Positions 1 through 4,754 of a stretch of DNA of 6,625 nucleotides are shown here, piece by piece. The stretch's first letter is position 1. Every line of letters starts with the position of its first letter. The notes below the pieces were generated by a model, which was given only the letters and a program-made list of their open reading frames with translations, did not search any database and had not been told where the DNA came from. Position numbers and translations under genes: made by a program. The stretch is taken from NCBI GenBank assembly GCA_027046525.1, contig JALTYD010000018.1:1-6625 (forward strand), read 5' to 3'. This DNA comes from Pyrodictiaceae archaeon (GTDB lineage Archaea > Thermoproteota > Thermoprotei_A > Sulfolobales > Pyrodictiaceae).

Positions 1-195
1 TCCCTGGTTAGAGAAGTTAAAAACTCCTTCAACGGGTTTGTTGCAGTAGCAGGTGGTTTAAAGAAAAACAACATAGAGCCATTAATTAGTGCTGGTGCTG
101 ATATCATAGTAGTTGGTGGTGCTATAACTAGAGCAAAAGATCCCTTGAGAGAAACTCTGATGATTCTAGAGATATTAAATAGTTATAAGCCATAA
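1..195 (+). CDS. hps: 3-hexulose-6-phosphate synthase family protein, C-terminal end (5' partial)
   Basis: Reading frame 1 is open from the left edge to a TAA at 193-195, giving the last 64 residues of a protein that begins outside the window. The fragment contains VAVAGGLKK, then [17 protein letters not shown]. This matches the phosphate-binding end (strands 7 and 8) of the OMP decarboxylase/HPS (beta/alpha)8 superfamily. The AGG and VGGAIT wording fits hexulose-6-phosphate synthase better than OMP decarboxylase, which normally has a VGR at that place. In archaea this cytosolic enzyme, with 6-phospho-3-hexuloisomerase, interconverts ribulose 5-phosphate plus formaldehyde and hexulose 6-phosphate; in reverse it supplies pentoses where the oxidative pentose pathway is missing. 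The catalytic N-terminal part is not visible, so a related superfamily member cannot be excluded. The gene converges on moeA with 27 bp between the stop codons. Confidence 0.8.
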   Translation, partial: SLVREVKNSFNGFVAVAGGLKKNNIEPLISAGADIIVVGGAITRAKDPLRETLMILEILNSYKP

Positions 196-222
196 ACAAC
201 TATATTCTTCTACACAAATATG

Positions 223-1485
223 TTATGAGTAAGGCTCTCTATAGATAAAGACTGGTACTTTCTCACCTTTAGTATACATCCTATTATCTGATAATATTGC
301 TATTCCATCTGCTTCAACATTGCTAATCGTGGCTGAACTTAGTTGCTTCTTATGAGATAATGGTACTGCGTATAGCTCAGAGTTTTTAACAAAGAGTTTG
401 ACTTTTAGTGGTTGTGGTCGTTTAGCTTTTACATCTTCAGCTAGTTTAGCATATGTATGAAACGGTGGTAGAGATGATCGCTTTACATTGCCTATATATT
501 TTAGAATAGGGTAAACAAGACGTAAAAATCCATGAAGTGCAGAGATAGGATATCCAGATAATGCTACTAAGAGAGAGCCTCCTGGTAGTAACATAGCAGA
601 TGTAGGTCTACCACCTTTTAGGAAAAGCCCTCTGAAGAGAACTTTTCCTTCTAAGAGGCTAGCTAGTTGGTAAAATGTATCGACATTACTGGGGCCTGTG
701 CCTCCAGTCATAAGTATGATATCAAAATTTGAGTATTGTCTTTCAATATACCAACTTATAGTCTCTGCATCGTCTGGCAGGAGTACTTTTCCTCTGATAT
801 CTACCCATGGAGTATACGTTTTTATAATATTCTCAATAAGAGTTGCAGTAGTTTCAGCTACTTCTCCATTTTTTATCTTAGTCTCAGCTATTCTAGGATC
901 CTTTGGTTCAAATAGCTCTGACCCAGTCACTAAAATAGCAAGATTAATTTTACGGTAGACAGTAACCTCGGTTATAGCTATGTCGAGTAGACTCACAACA
1001 TCTAGGAGAGTGACTACATAGCCACTCGATAGTATCTTTTCGCCTTTACGGATAAATGTTCCTGCTGGATCAAAGTTCTTTCCTGGTGGAAAGTGTTTTG
1101 TAATGATTATATACTCGTTCTCTCTCTTCGCTTCTTCTTCGGGCACTACAGTATCAGCACCTTCTGGCAGGAAAGAACCTGTAGAAACGTATACAGCTGT
1201 GTCTTTACTGACAACTAGATCTGAAGGAATTCTCCCAATTGTAGCTTCCCCTACAATTTTTAATTTACCAGGTGTATCTACTGATCGAACAGCATAGCCA
1301 TCATATGCTACACGAGGCCTTTGTGGAAAATCATAAGGAGCAACTATGTCCTCCGCAAGAACCATACCTATAGCATTCCATGTAGGAAGACGAATTGTTT
1401 CATCTACAGGTTTTATAGCATTCTCTATAATGCTGATAGCATCTTCTACTTTTGTAAGTTTCTCTAAGAATCGAGAGACAGTCAA
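223..1485 (-). CDS. moeA: MoeA-like molybdopterin molybdenumtransferase (divergent paralogue)
   Basis: MoeA inserts molybdate or tungstate into adenylylated molybdopterin, the last step of Moco/Wco synthesis in the cytosol. Counting from the TTG at 1485, the protein has 420 residues, close to the usual length. Visible family landmarks are AYDGYAV (60-66, matching the SAMDGYA motif), TGSEL (187-191), LPDD (236-239), GGTGPSNVD (261-269), KGGRP (290-294) and LSGYPIS (309-315). The acidic residues matching E. coli D59, E188, D228 and D259 appear kept. The neighbouring canonical residues of TGDEL, GGVSVG, KPGKP and PGNP are changed. I chose TTG 1485 because GGGTG (1492-1496) sits 6 nt upstream and the N-terminus then lines up with family length. 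A GTG at 1519-1521 would add 12 residues and could be a leaderless start. The family call is firm; the metal and exact role are not. Confidence 0.9.
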   Translation of the reverse strand: MTVSRFLEKLTKVEDAISIIENAIKPVDETIRLPTWNAIGMVLAEDIVAPYDFPQRPRVAYDGYAVRSVDTPGKLKIVGEATIGRIPSDLVVSKDTAVYVSTGSFLPEGADTVVPEEEAKRENEYIIITKHFPPGKNFDPAGTFIRKGEKILSSGYVVTLLDVVSLLDIAITEVTVYRKINLAILVTGSELFEPKDPRIAETKIKNGEVAETTATLIENIIKTYTPWVDIRGKVLLPDDAETISWYIERQYSNFDIILMTGGTGPSNVDTFYQLASLLEGKVLFRGLFLKGGRPTSAMLLPGGSLLVALSGYPISALHGFLRLVYPILKYIGNVKRSSLPPFHTYAKLAEDVKAKRPQPLKVKLFVKNSELYAVPLSHKKQLSSATISNVEADGIAILSDNRMYTKGEKVPVFIYREPYS

Positions 1486-1496
1486 TGTCCGCACCC
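1486..1496 (-). promoter_or_regulatory. Ribosome binding site deciding the moeA start
   Basis: On the minus strand GGGTGCGG stands 3 nt before the TTG at 1485, so the GGGTG core has a 6-nt spacer. The same GGGTGCGG block with identical spacing precedes the ABC ATPase ATG at 4696. GGTG pairs with the crenarchaeal 16S rRNA tail, which favours TTG 1485 over GTG 1521. Confidence 0.5.
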
Positions 1497-1542
1497 AGGT
1501 ATAGAATCGATAGCTAGCCACACACTCGTATTCTTTTCGTCA

Positions 1543-1556
1543 TCTATTAAGGTTTT
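1543..1556 (-). promoter_or_regulatory. Putative moeA TATA-box promoter
   Basis: The minus strand reads AAAACCTTAATAGA here. TTAATA is TATA-like with an A-rich stretch in the BRE position. Its centre lies about 26 bp before position 1521, so transcription would begin near the alternative GTG codon. That gives either a leaderless transcript from GTG 1521 or a leader of about 36 nt ahead of TTG 1485. Judged by eye only. Confidence 0.35.
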
Positions 1557-1562
1557 GGGCAG

Positions 1563-1573
1563 AGTATTTATTG
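1563..1573 (+). promoter_or_regulatory. Putative TATA box for the small ORF at 1600
   Basis: AGTATTTATTG holds a TATA-like core (TATTTAT, 1565-1571) centred about 32 bp before ATG 1600 and 29 bp before an adjoining TTG at 1597. This would give a leaderless or nearly leaderless message. It lies about 10 bp from the opposed moeA box, so the two would form a compact divergent promoter pair. The match to consensus is moderate. Confidence 0.25.
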
Positions 1574-1599
1574 TGTCACACTGAGGCTTACATACTTTG

Positions 1600-1746
1600 A
1601 TGCAGCTTCTACTCACTTACAATAAAGTGGGAACAACAATGGCGCTAAGGGGTAGGAGAAAAGAGGAGAGATATCCGCCGAATATTGCCATATACGTAGA
1701 TCTTTCAATAGACAGCGTCTATAGAGTCTTTCCAACACTTGGATAA
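1600..1746 (+). CDS. Putative small basic protein, 48 residues, unknown function
   Basis: ATG at 1600 opens a frame ending with TAA at 1744-1746. The protein starts MQLLLTYNKVGTTMALRG, continues through a basic RGRRKEER patch (about 18-25) and ends in a hydrophobic/aromatic part including IAIYVDLSIDSVYRVF. An internal ATG at 1639 would give a 35-residue version starting MALRGRRKE, with a purine-rich GTGGGA 7 nt ahead. A TATA-like TATTTAT at 1565-1571 is placed for transcription starting near 1594-1600. The ORF fits exactly between the divergent moeA promoter and the convergent end of clp1 (14 bp between stop codons), and no known gene is antisense to it. I recognise no family. It could be a real small gene, a decayed remnant, or chance. 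Confidence 0.4.
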   Translation: MQLLLTYNKVGTTMALRGRRKEERYPPNIAIYVDLSIDSVYRVFPTLG

Positions 1747-1760
1747 TTCTATTTCATCAG

Positions 1761-3002
1761 TTACTCATTTATGTATACCTTACGTAGAAGTACCTCTGGA
1801 TAAATTCCTGGTTCGAAATGCTCCTCAGTCATGTTATGTAGATTTAGCCTAATCCATCCGAGTGTAACTGATTGGACCTCACTTGGTTCTACCTTAAATT
1901 GTGTGGGTGTCCTTACTGCCATCTTGATGGATTTTTCTTGTGCTCGTATATTTTCTAAAATCCCTATTGAGTCAGTATTGTTCTTGAGGTGTAAGCCTAC
2001 TAGTAAATTTTTCCACCATTTAGGCTTGATATAGCTAGTTCTAGGTGGAGCATACTGTTCTTCAGCAATTGAAGCGTGTCTAAGCTTCAGTCCTTCTATG
2101 ATCCTAGCATTAAAGCAATTATACCTAATTATACCAGTAGAATATTCAAATTCACAAATATTAACTATAGGGGTATTCTCTAGGAATAAGAGTTGCGTAT
2201 TGTTAAACAACGATGTATATAGTCTCTGTCTGAAGACTCTCCGGTCAATCCTAGTACGTTCTCTTACGAGAGGAGGAGGTCTTGCAAAGATGATTGTTAG
2301 CCTGCTAGCGAATACAGACTTAAGTGTTTTATAGAGCATACTGCTGCCGAGTACTATAACAGCATCTGGCTCTACGACTTCTATTAATGAGATTTTGTAA
2401 AAGATTCCACGGCCTTCAATATATCCATCAGTATCAATAACAAATCCTTTATTAAAGAACTTTGTAGCTTTGAACAGCTTCGAAACAACTATATTTCCGA
2501 CTTTATCAGCTGATACATGTCCCACAAAGAATAAACCATCTGGCTGTAAATCCTGTAGAGCGACTATTCTATCTTTGTAGCTGGCAAATGTTACTGATGT
2601 GGGTACACCCAGCTCATTCTGACCTATATCACTCTCTATGACTGGTAGAGTGAGTGCATTATAGATCCATGCTGTTAGTGTTGATTTACCTGATTCTGCT
2701 GGACCAACTACAACTATTTTTCTGCTATCGGTATCCTTTAGAGTCTGTATAACTTTCATCCATTCTTCTGCGAGTGTATACTCTTCTTTTACAATTAAAA
2801 TCCTACCTTTCTCTCCCTTTCTAACACAAATTTTTGATTTATCTAGGGAGTAGAGAGTTATGCCTCTTCTATCTCTAACTAGTATATCTTCTCCCTCGTT
2901 AACAGTAAATCCTGTTACAAATAACGATCCTTGCTCAACACGTATAAAAGCTGGACCAGCAATCCACAAACCTTGTTTACTAGTTAAATCATAGCATTCC
3001 AA
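1761..3002 (-). CDS. clp1: Clp1/Grc3-family polynucleotide 5'-hydroxyl kinase
   Basis: This family phosphorylates 5'-OH ends of RNA (and DNA) with ATP. The Pyrococcus member is a proven RNA/DNA kinase, while eukaryotic relatives act in mRNA 3' processing, tRNA splicing (Clp1) and rRNA processing (Grc3/Nol9). The 413-residue protein has a beta-rich N-terminal domain (about 1-85) and a Walker A loop GPAESGKST (100-108, K106). SDIGQNELG (124-132) carries the Clp1-type DxGQ motif, followed by DTDGYIEGRG (190-199), which resembles the family TxGWxxGxG element. An arginine-rich lid-like stretch RTRIDRRVFRQR spans 249-260, and a C-terminal domain follows to 413. Translation starts at a TTG (3000-3002) with a strong AGGAG 6 nt upstream, and no nearby ATG competes. 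It is transcribed alone and diverges from the small gene at 3106. Its in vivo RNA substrate is unknown. The P-loop has Glu where many family members have Asp. Confidence 0.9.
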   Translation of the reverse strand: MECYDLTSKQGLWIAGPAFIRVEQGSLFVTGFTVNEGEDILVRDRRGITLYSLDKSKICVRKGEKGRILIVKEEYTLAEEWMKVIQTLKDTDSRKIVVVGPAESGKSTLTAWIYNALTLPVIESDIGQNELGVPTSVTFASYKDRIVALQDLQPDGLFFVGHVSADKVGNIVVSKLFKATKFFNKGFVIDTDGYIEGRGIFYKISLIEVVEPDAVIVLGSSMLYKTLKSVFASRLTIIFARPPPLVRERTRIDRRVFRQRLYTSLFNNTQLLFLENTPIVNICEFEYSTGIIRYNCFNARIIEGLKLRHASIAEEQYAPPRTSYIKPKWWKNLLVGLHLKNNTDSIGILENIRAQEKSIKMAVRTPTQFKVEPSEVQSVTLGWIRLNLHNMTEEHFEPGIYPEVLLRKVYINE

Positions 3003-3013
3003 TAGCTACTCCT
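3003..3013 (-). promoter_or_regulatory. Ribosome binding site of the clp1 TTG start
   Basis: AGGAG on the minus strand (3009-3013) lies 6 nt from the TTG at 3002. This supports the unusual start codon. With the TATA box at 3037-3044 it implies a leader only about 12-14 nt long, beginning almost at the binding site itself. Confidence 0.65.
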
Positions 3014-3046
3014 AGTTTATACTTGTGCCGTTTAGTCTATAAACTA
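3013..3046. repeat. 9-bp perfect inverted repeat in the clp1 promoter region
   Basis: TAGTTTATA (3013-3021) and its exact reverse complement TATAAACTA (3038-3046) are separated by 16 bp, with arm centres 25 bp apart. Each arm is TATA-like in one direction. The dyad may therefore be a pair of opposed TATA boxes, or an operator for a dimeric regulator overlapping the clp1 promoter. The sequence alone does not decide between them. Confidence 0.5.
3037..3046 (-). promoter_or_regulatory. Putative clp1 TATA-box promoter
   Basis: The minus strand reads TAGTTTATAG from 3046 to 3037. Its centre is about 25-27 bp upstream of the expected transcription start near 3014, just ahead of the AGGAG site, which is the standard archaeal geometry. 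The box lies in the centre of a short dyad (TTTAGT/ACTAAA, 3031-3036 and 3043-3048). It also forms one arm of a larger 9-bp inverted repeat. Confidence 0.5.
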
Positions 3047-3081
3047 AAACTATATGTATAATAAGTGGGGATGTTGTAACA

Positions 3082-3090
3082 CTTTTATAG
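3082..3090 (+). promoter_or_regulatory. Putative TATA box for the small gene at 3106
   Basis: CTTTTATAG is TATA-like, with its centre about 27-28 bp before an in-frame ATG at 3115, suiting a leaderless message from that codon. A second candidate, TATAATAA around 3056-3063, would place the start near 3086, just ahead of GAGGT (3090-3094). That arrangement would serve TTG 3103 or ATG 3106. The two readings give proteins differing by only three or four residues. Confidence 0.35.
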
Positions 3091-3105
3091 AGGTATACTG
3101 AGTTG

Positions 3106-3312
3106 ATGCGTACAATGATGAAAAGAACTGAACATTTTATAGGGAAGTATAAAGTTACACTAGTTTACGATGATCAAGGCATAATAGGTGCTATTATAGA
3201 GGGGCCTAGATTATCGAGAGCTATCTCTATAGCTATTAGTGCGGCTATCTCGATAAGATTGCCTAAACCTGTTAGAAAATTTCTAGAGAGACACGGATTT
3301 AATATAAAATAG
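3106..3312 (+). CDS. Small uncharacterised protein, 68 residues
   Basis: I do not recognise the family. The frame runs from ATG 3106 to TAG 3310-3312. Other in-frame starts are TTG 3103 (GAGGT with an 8-nt spacer) and ATGs at 3115 and 3118. The N-terminal half (about 10-32) looks like a short beta hairpin, including GKYKVTLVYDD and GIIGAIIEGP. It is followed by an amphipathic AISIAISAAISIRLP segment (about 39-53) and a basic tail KPVRKFLERHGFNIK. There is no signal peptide, and the hydrophobic segment is too short and too serine/arginine-punctuated for a convincing membrane span. The gene diverges from clp1 across about 100 bp and precedes another small rightward gene. Its own promoter elements and the lack of any overlapping known gene make it a likely real gene. 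A nucleic-acid or protein-binding role is only a guess. Confidence 0.65.
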   Translation: MRTMMKRTEHFIGKYKVTLVYDDQGIIGAIIEGPRLSRAISIAISAAISIRLPKPVRKFLERHGFNIK

Positions 3313-3340
3313 TTAGAACATATGTCTGTAAACAACATGA

Positions 3341-3372
3341 CTACTTATTTCTATGTCTTCTCTAGTTTTCCT
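3341..3372 (+). terminator. Possible T-rich termination zone after the small gene
   Basis: About 30 bp beyond the stop at 3312 the plus strand becomes pyrimidine-rich, with short T runs (TTATTTC, GTTTTCC) and no hairpin. This is the kind of U-rich tract at which archaeal transcription commonly ends. It lies upstream of the TATA-like box for the next gene, consistent with the two genes being separate units. Confidence 0.3.
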
Positions 3373-3383
3373 ACAAGAAATCT

Positions 3384-3420
3384 TCATATATACTTCTGAT
3401 AAAGTGTTGTACCCGGTGAG
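3384..3420 (+). promoter_or_regulatory. Promoter and ribosome binding site of the coiled-coil gene at 3425
   Basis: CATATATA (3385-3392) is a good TATA-like box, predicting transcription from about 3413-3416. GGTGAG (3415-3420) follows at once, with GGTGA 5 nt from ATG 3425. This arrangement decides the start: translation from ATG 3353 would lie upstream of both signals and lacks a binding site. Confidence 0.5.
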
Positions 3421-3424
3421 ATTA

Positions 3425-3592
3425 ATGGAAAAAATAGCCTTAGAGAGTTATGTAGAGAAGGCCCGCGAAAAACTAGAGAAGTTATTTGAAGAATACGTAG
3501 AAGATATAGAAAAGGAAGCTCAAAGAATCATATCAGATATCGTTAGACGTCTTGAACCAATCAGAGAGGAACTTATTGAAAAACTAAAATAA
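3425..3592 (+). CDS. Small highly charged helical (coiled-coil) protein, 55 residues
   Basis: From ATG 3425 the protein begins MEKIALESYVEKAREKLEK and is almost entirely Glu/Lys/Arg with regularly spaced Leu/Ile/Val, ending at a TAA (3590-3592). It has no glycine and its only proline is in RRLEPIREEL. It is most likely one or two long amphipathic helices forming a coiled coil. The frame is open back to an ATG at 3353, which would add 24 residues. I reject that start because a TATA-like box and GGTGA site fall between it and 3425. The pattern resembles the helical stalk parts of archaeal ATP synthase subunits E/H or prefoldin-like helices, but such composition is non-specific and I do not assign a function. 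It is convergent with the ABC ATPase gene, with only 6 bp between stop codons. Confidence 0.65.
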   Translation: MEKIALESYVEKAREKLEKLFEEYVEDIEKEAQRIISDIVRRLEPIREELIEKLK

Positions 3593-3595
3593 AAT
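3577..3595 (-). terminator. Oligo-T termination tract of the ABC operon
   Basis: On the minus strand, just past the ATPase stop (3599), the sequence reads ATTTTATTTTAGTTTTTCA. These are three T runs of 4-5 bases without a hairpin, typical of archaeal intrinsic or FttA-assisted termination. The tract overlaps the last codons of the convergent coiled-coil gene, so its A-rich lysine codons may contribute by chance. Confidence 0.4.
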
Positions 3596-3598
3596 CCT

Positions 3599-4696
3599 CT
3601 ACATCTCTTCAAAGAATTCTTTTATATCTTCGCTGAGCGGATAAGCATGTATATTCTGTGATGGAATGTATGCTATGATTTTTTCATTTAGTTTAGTTAT
3701 AGGTGTATTAGGCGGCATATCTAGTATGACTTCAAAGCGAGTACCAGGAATCAATATTCTAGTTTCAGTATAAGAGCCAAGATACATGGAAACTGTGACT
3801 ATACCTATGATTTTTTCATACCCACTTATCTTAGGTTGAGACATAGTAGCACCATCTGCTTTAATAACTATACCTACATCATCACCTTTAGATACACCAT
3901 GGTTTACAGCTTTTAGTACTATTTCTCCAATATTTACGATAACTCTATCTCCATCAATGTCAACAGCTTTTCCAATAGCTATGCTTGTTCGCCCGAGGAA
4001 CATTGCTGTAAAGAAGGTTTGAGGATTAGTATAAAGTTCAGATGGTGTTCCTATCTGTTCGATAATACCATTACGCATGAGTGCTATTCTATCTGCTAAC
4101 GACATTGCTTCTTCTTGATCATGTGTTACATATATAGTTGTAATCCGAAGCTGTCTCTGAAGCTTCCTTATTTCCCCCCTCAATTTCAAGCGGAGCTTTG
4201 CATCGAGATTACTCAGAGGTTCATCAAGTAGTAGCACCTTTGGTTCAACAGCAAGTGCTCTTGCTAATGCTACTCGTTGCTGTTGTCCCCCAGAGAGCTG
4301 CCCAGGCAGTCTTTTCTCGAAACCCTCAAGCCCTAGAAGCTCGAGAACCCACTTTACACGTTTTTTTATTTCTACTTCCGGTAGTTTCTTTAGCTTGAGG
4401 CCAAAAGCTATATTTTCATATACAGTCATGTGAGGCCAGAGAGCCCAGTTTTGAAAGACCATAACAGTTCCTCTTGCATCTGGCGGAGCTAGTGTTACAT
4501 CTCGCCCGTCTAGTAGTACACGTCCTTTATCGGGTATCTCGAAACCAGCAATTACTCTTAGAAGGGTAGTCTTACCGCATCCACTGGGCCCTAATAACGC
4601 GAATAATTCTCCATCCTTTACCTTTAAATTAACTCCATTAAGTGCAATAGTAGTACCAAACCGTTTTACAATATCATTAACTTCTATTGCAGCCAT
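3599..4696 (-). CDS. ABC transporter ATP-binding protein (Fe3+/spermidine/thiamine-type importer, TOBE domain)
   Basis: This is the energising subunit of an ABC importer, a cytoplasmic homodimer docked on the permease encoded just upstream. In 365 residues it has a complete nucleotide-binding domain: Walker A GPSGCGKTT (36-44), Q-loop FQNWALWPH (81-89), signature LSGGQQQR (134-141), Walker B VLLLDEP (154-160, catalytic E159), D-loop SNLDA and switch His in THDQEEA (H192). Residues from about 240 form a regulatory TOBE-type domain of the PotA/FbpC/UgpC/MalK group. All catalytic residues are present. ATG 4694-4696 is preceded by GGGTG with a 6-nt spacer. The gene follows the permease by 58 bp with no clear internal promoter, so the two are probably cotranscribed. 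The two-domain permease partner points to the Fe(III), thiamine or phosphonate-like branch rather than sugars. The actual substrate is not determinable here. Confidence 0.93.
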   Translation of the reverse strand: MAAIEVNDIVKRFGTTIALNGVNLKVKDGELFALLGPSGCGKTTLLRVIAGFEIPDKGRVLLDGRDVTLAPPDARGTVMVFQNWALWPHMTVYENIAFGLKLKKLPEVEIKKRVKWVLELLGLEGFEKRLPGQLSGGQQQRVALARALAVEPKVLLLDEPLSNLDAKLRLKLRGEIRKLQRQLRITTIYVTHDQEEAMSLADRIALMRNGIIEQIGTPSELYTNPQTFFTAMFLGRTSIAIGKAVDIDGDRVIVNIGEIVLKAVNHGVSKGDDVGIVIKADGATMSQPKISGYEKIIGIVTVSMYLGSYTETRILIPGTRFEVILDMPPNTPITKLNEKIIAYIPSQNIHAYPLSEDIKEFFEEM

Positions 4697-4707
4697 TTAC
4701 CGCACCC
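4697..4707 (-). promoter_or_regulatory. Ribosome binding site of the ABC ATPase gene
   Basis: The minus strand carries GGGTGCGG (4700-4707) ending 3 nt before the ATG at 4696. GGGTG has a 6-nt spacer, matching the block in front of moeA TTG 1485. It supports the ATG chosen and independent translation initiation within the operon. Confidence 0.55.
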
Positions 4708-4754
4708 TATTACACACATCCATGAACATAACGTAACAATGTTTAGGATTAATA

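Noticed and set aside
698..1297. Rightward open frames at 698-958 and 1103-1297
   Set aside because: They are antisense to the conserved coding sequence of moeA, show no own signals or family motifs, and are explained as frame shadows.
1..1521. HPS and moeA as a shared pathway or operon
   Set aside because: The genes are convergent, and no known biochemical step links them.
1741..1765. TGATGA on the minus strand just after the clp1 stop, as a possible C/D guide RNA
   Set aside because: No CTGA D box follows at a usable distance on that strand.
1831..2334. Rightward open frames at 1831-2034 and 2098-2334
   Set aside because: They lie antisense to the C-terminal half of clp1 and look like translated complements, without binding site or promoter.
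3115..3130. C/D-box-like ATGATGA followed by CTGA
   Set aside because: Only about 5 nt separate the two boxes, too few for a guide region, and the match falls in the start codons of the small gene.
4198..4398. Rightward open frame opposite the ABC signature region
   Set aside because: The composition (Q and V runs) is the complement of the LSGGQQQ and Walker B coding region; no independent support.
4697..4754. Possible separate promoter between permease and ATPase genes
   Set aside because: No convincing TATA box lies 25-30 bp ahead of the ATPase leader; cotranscription is simpler.
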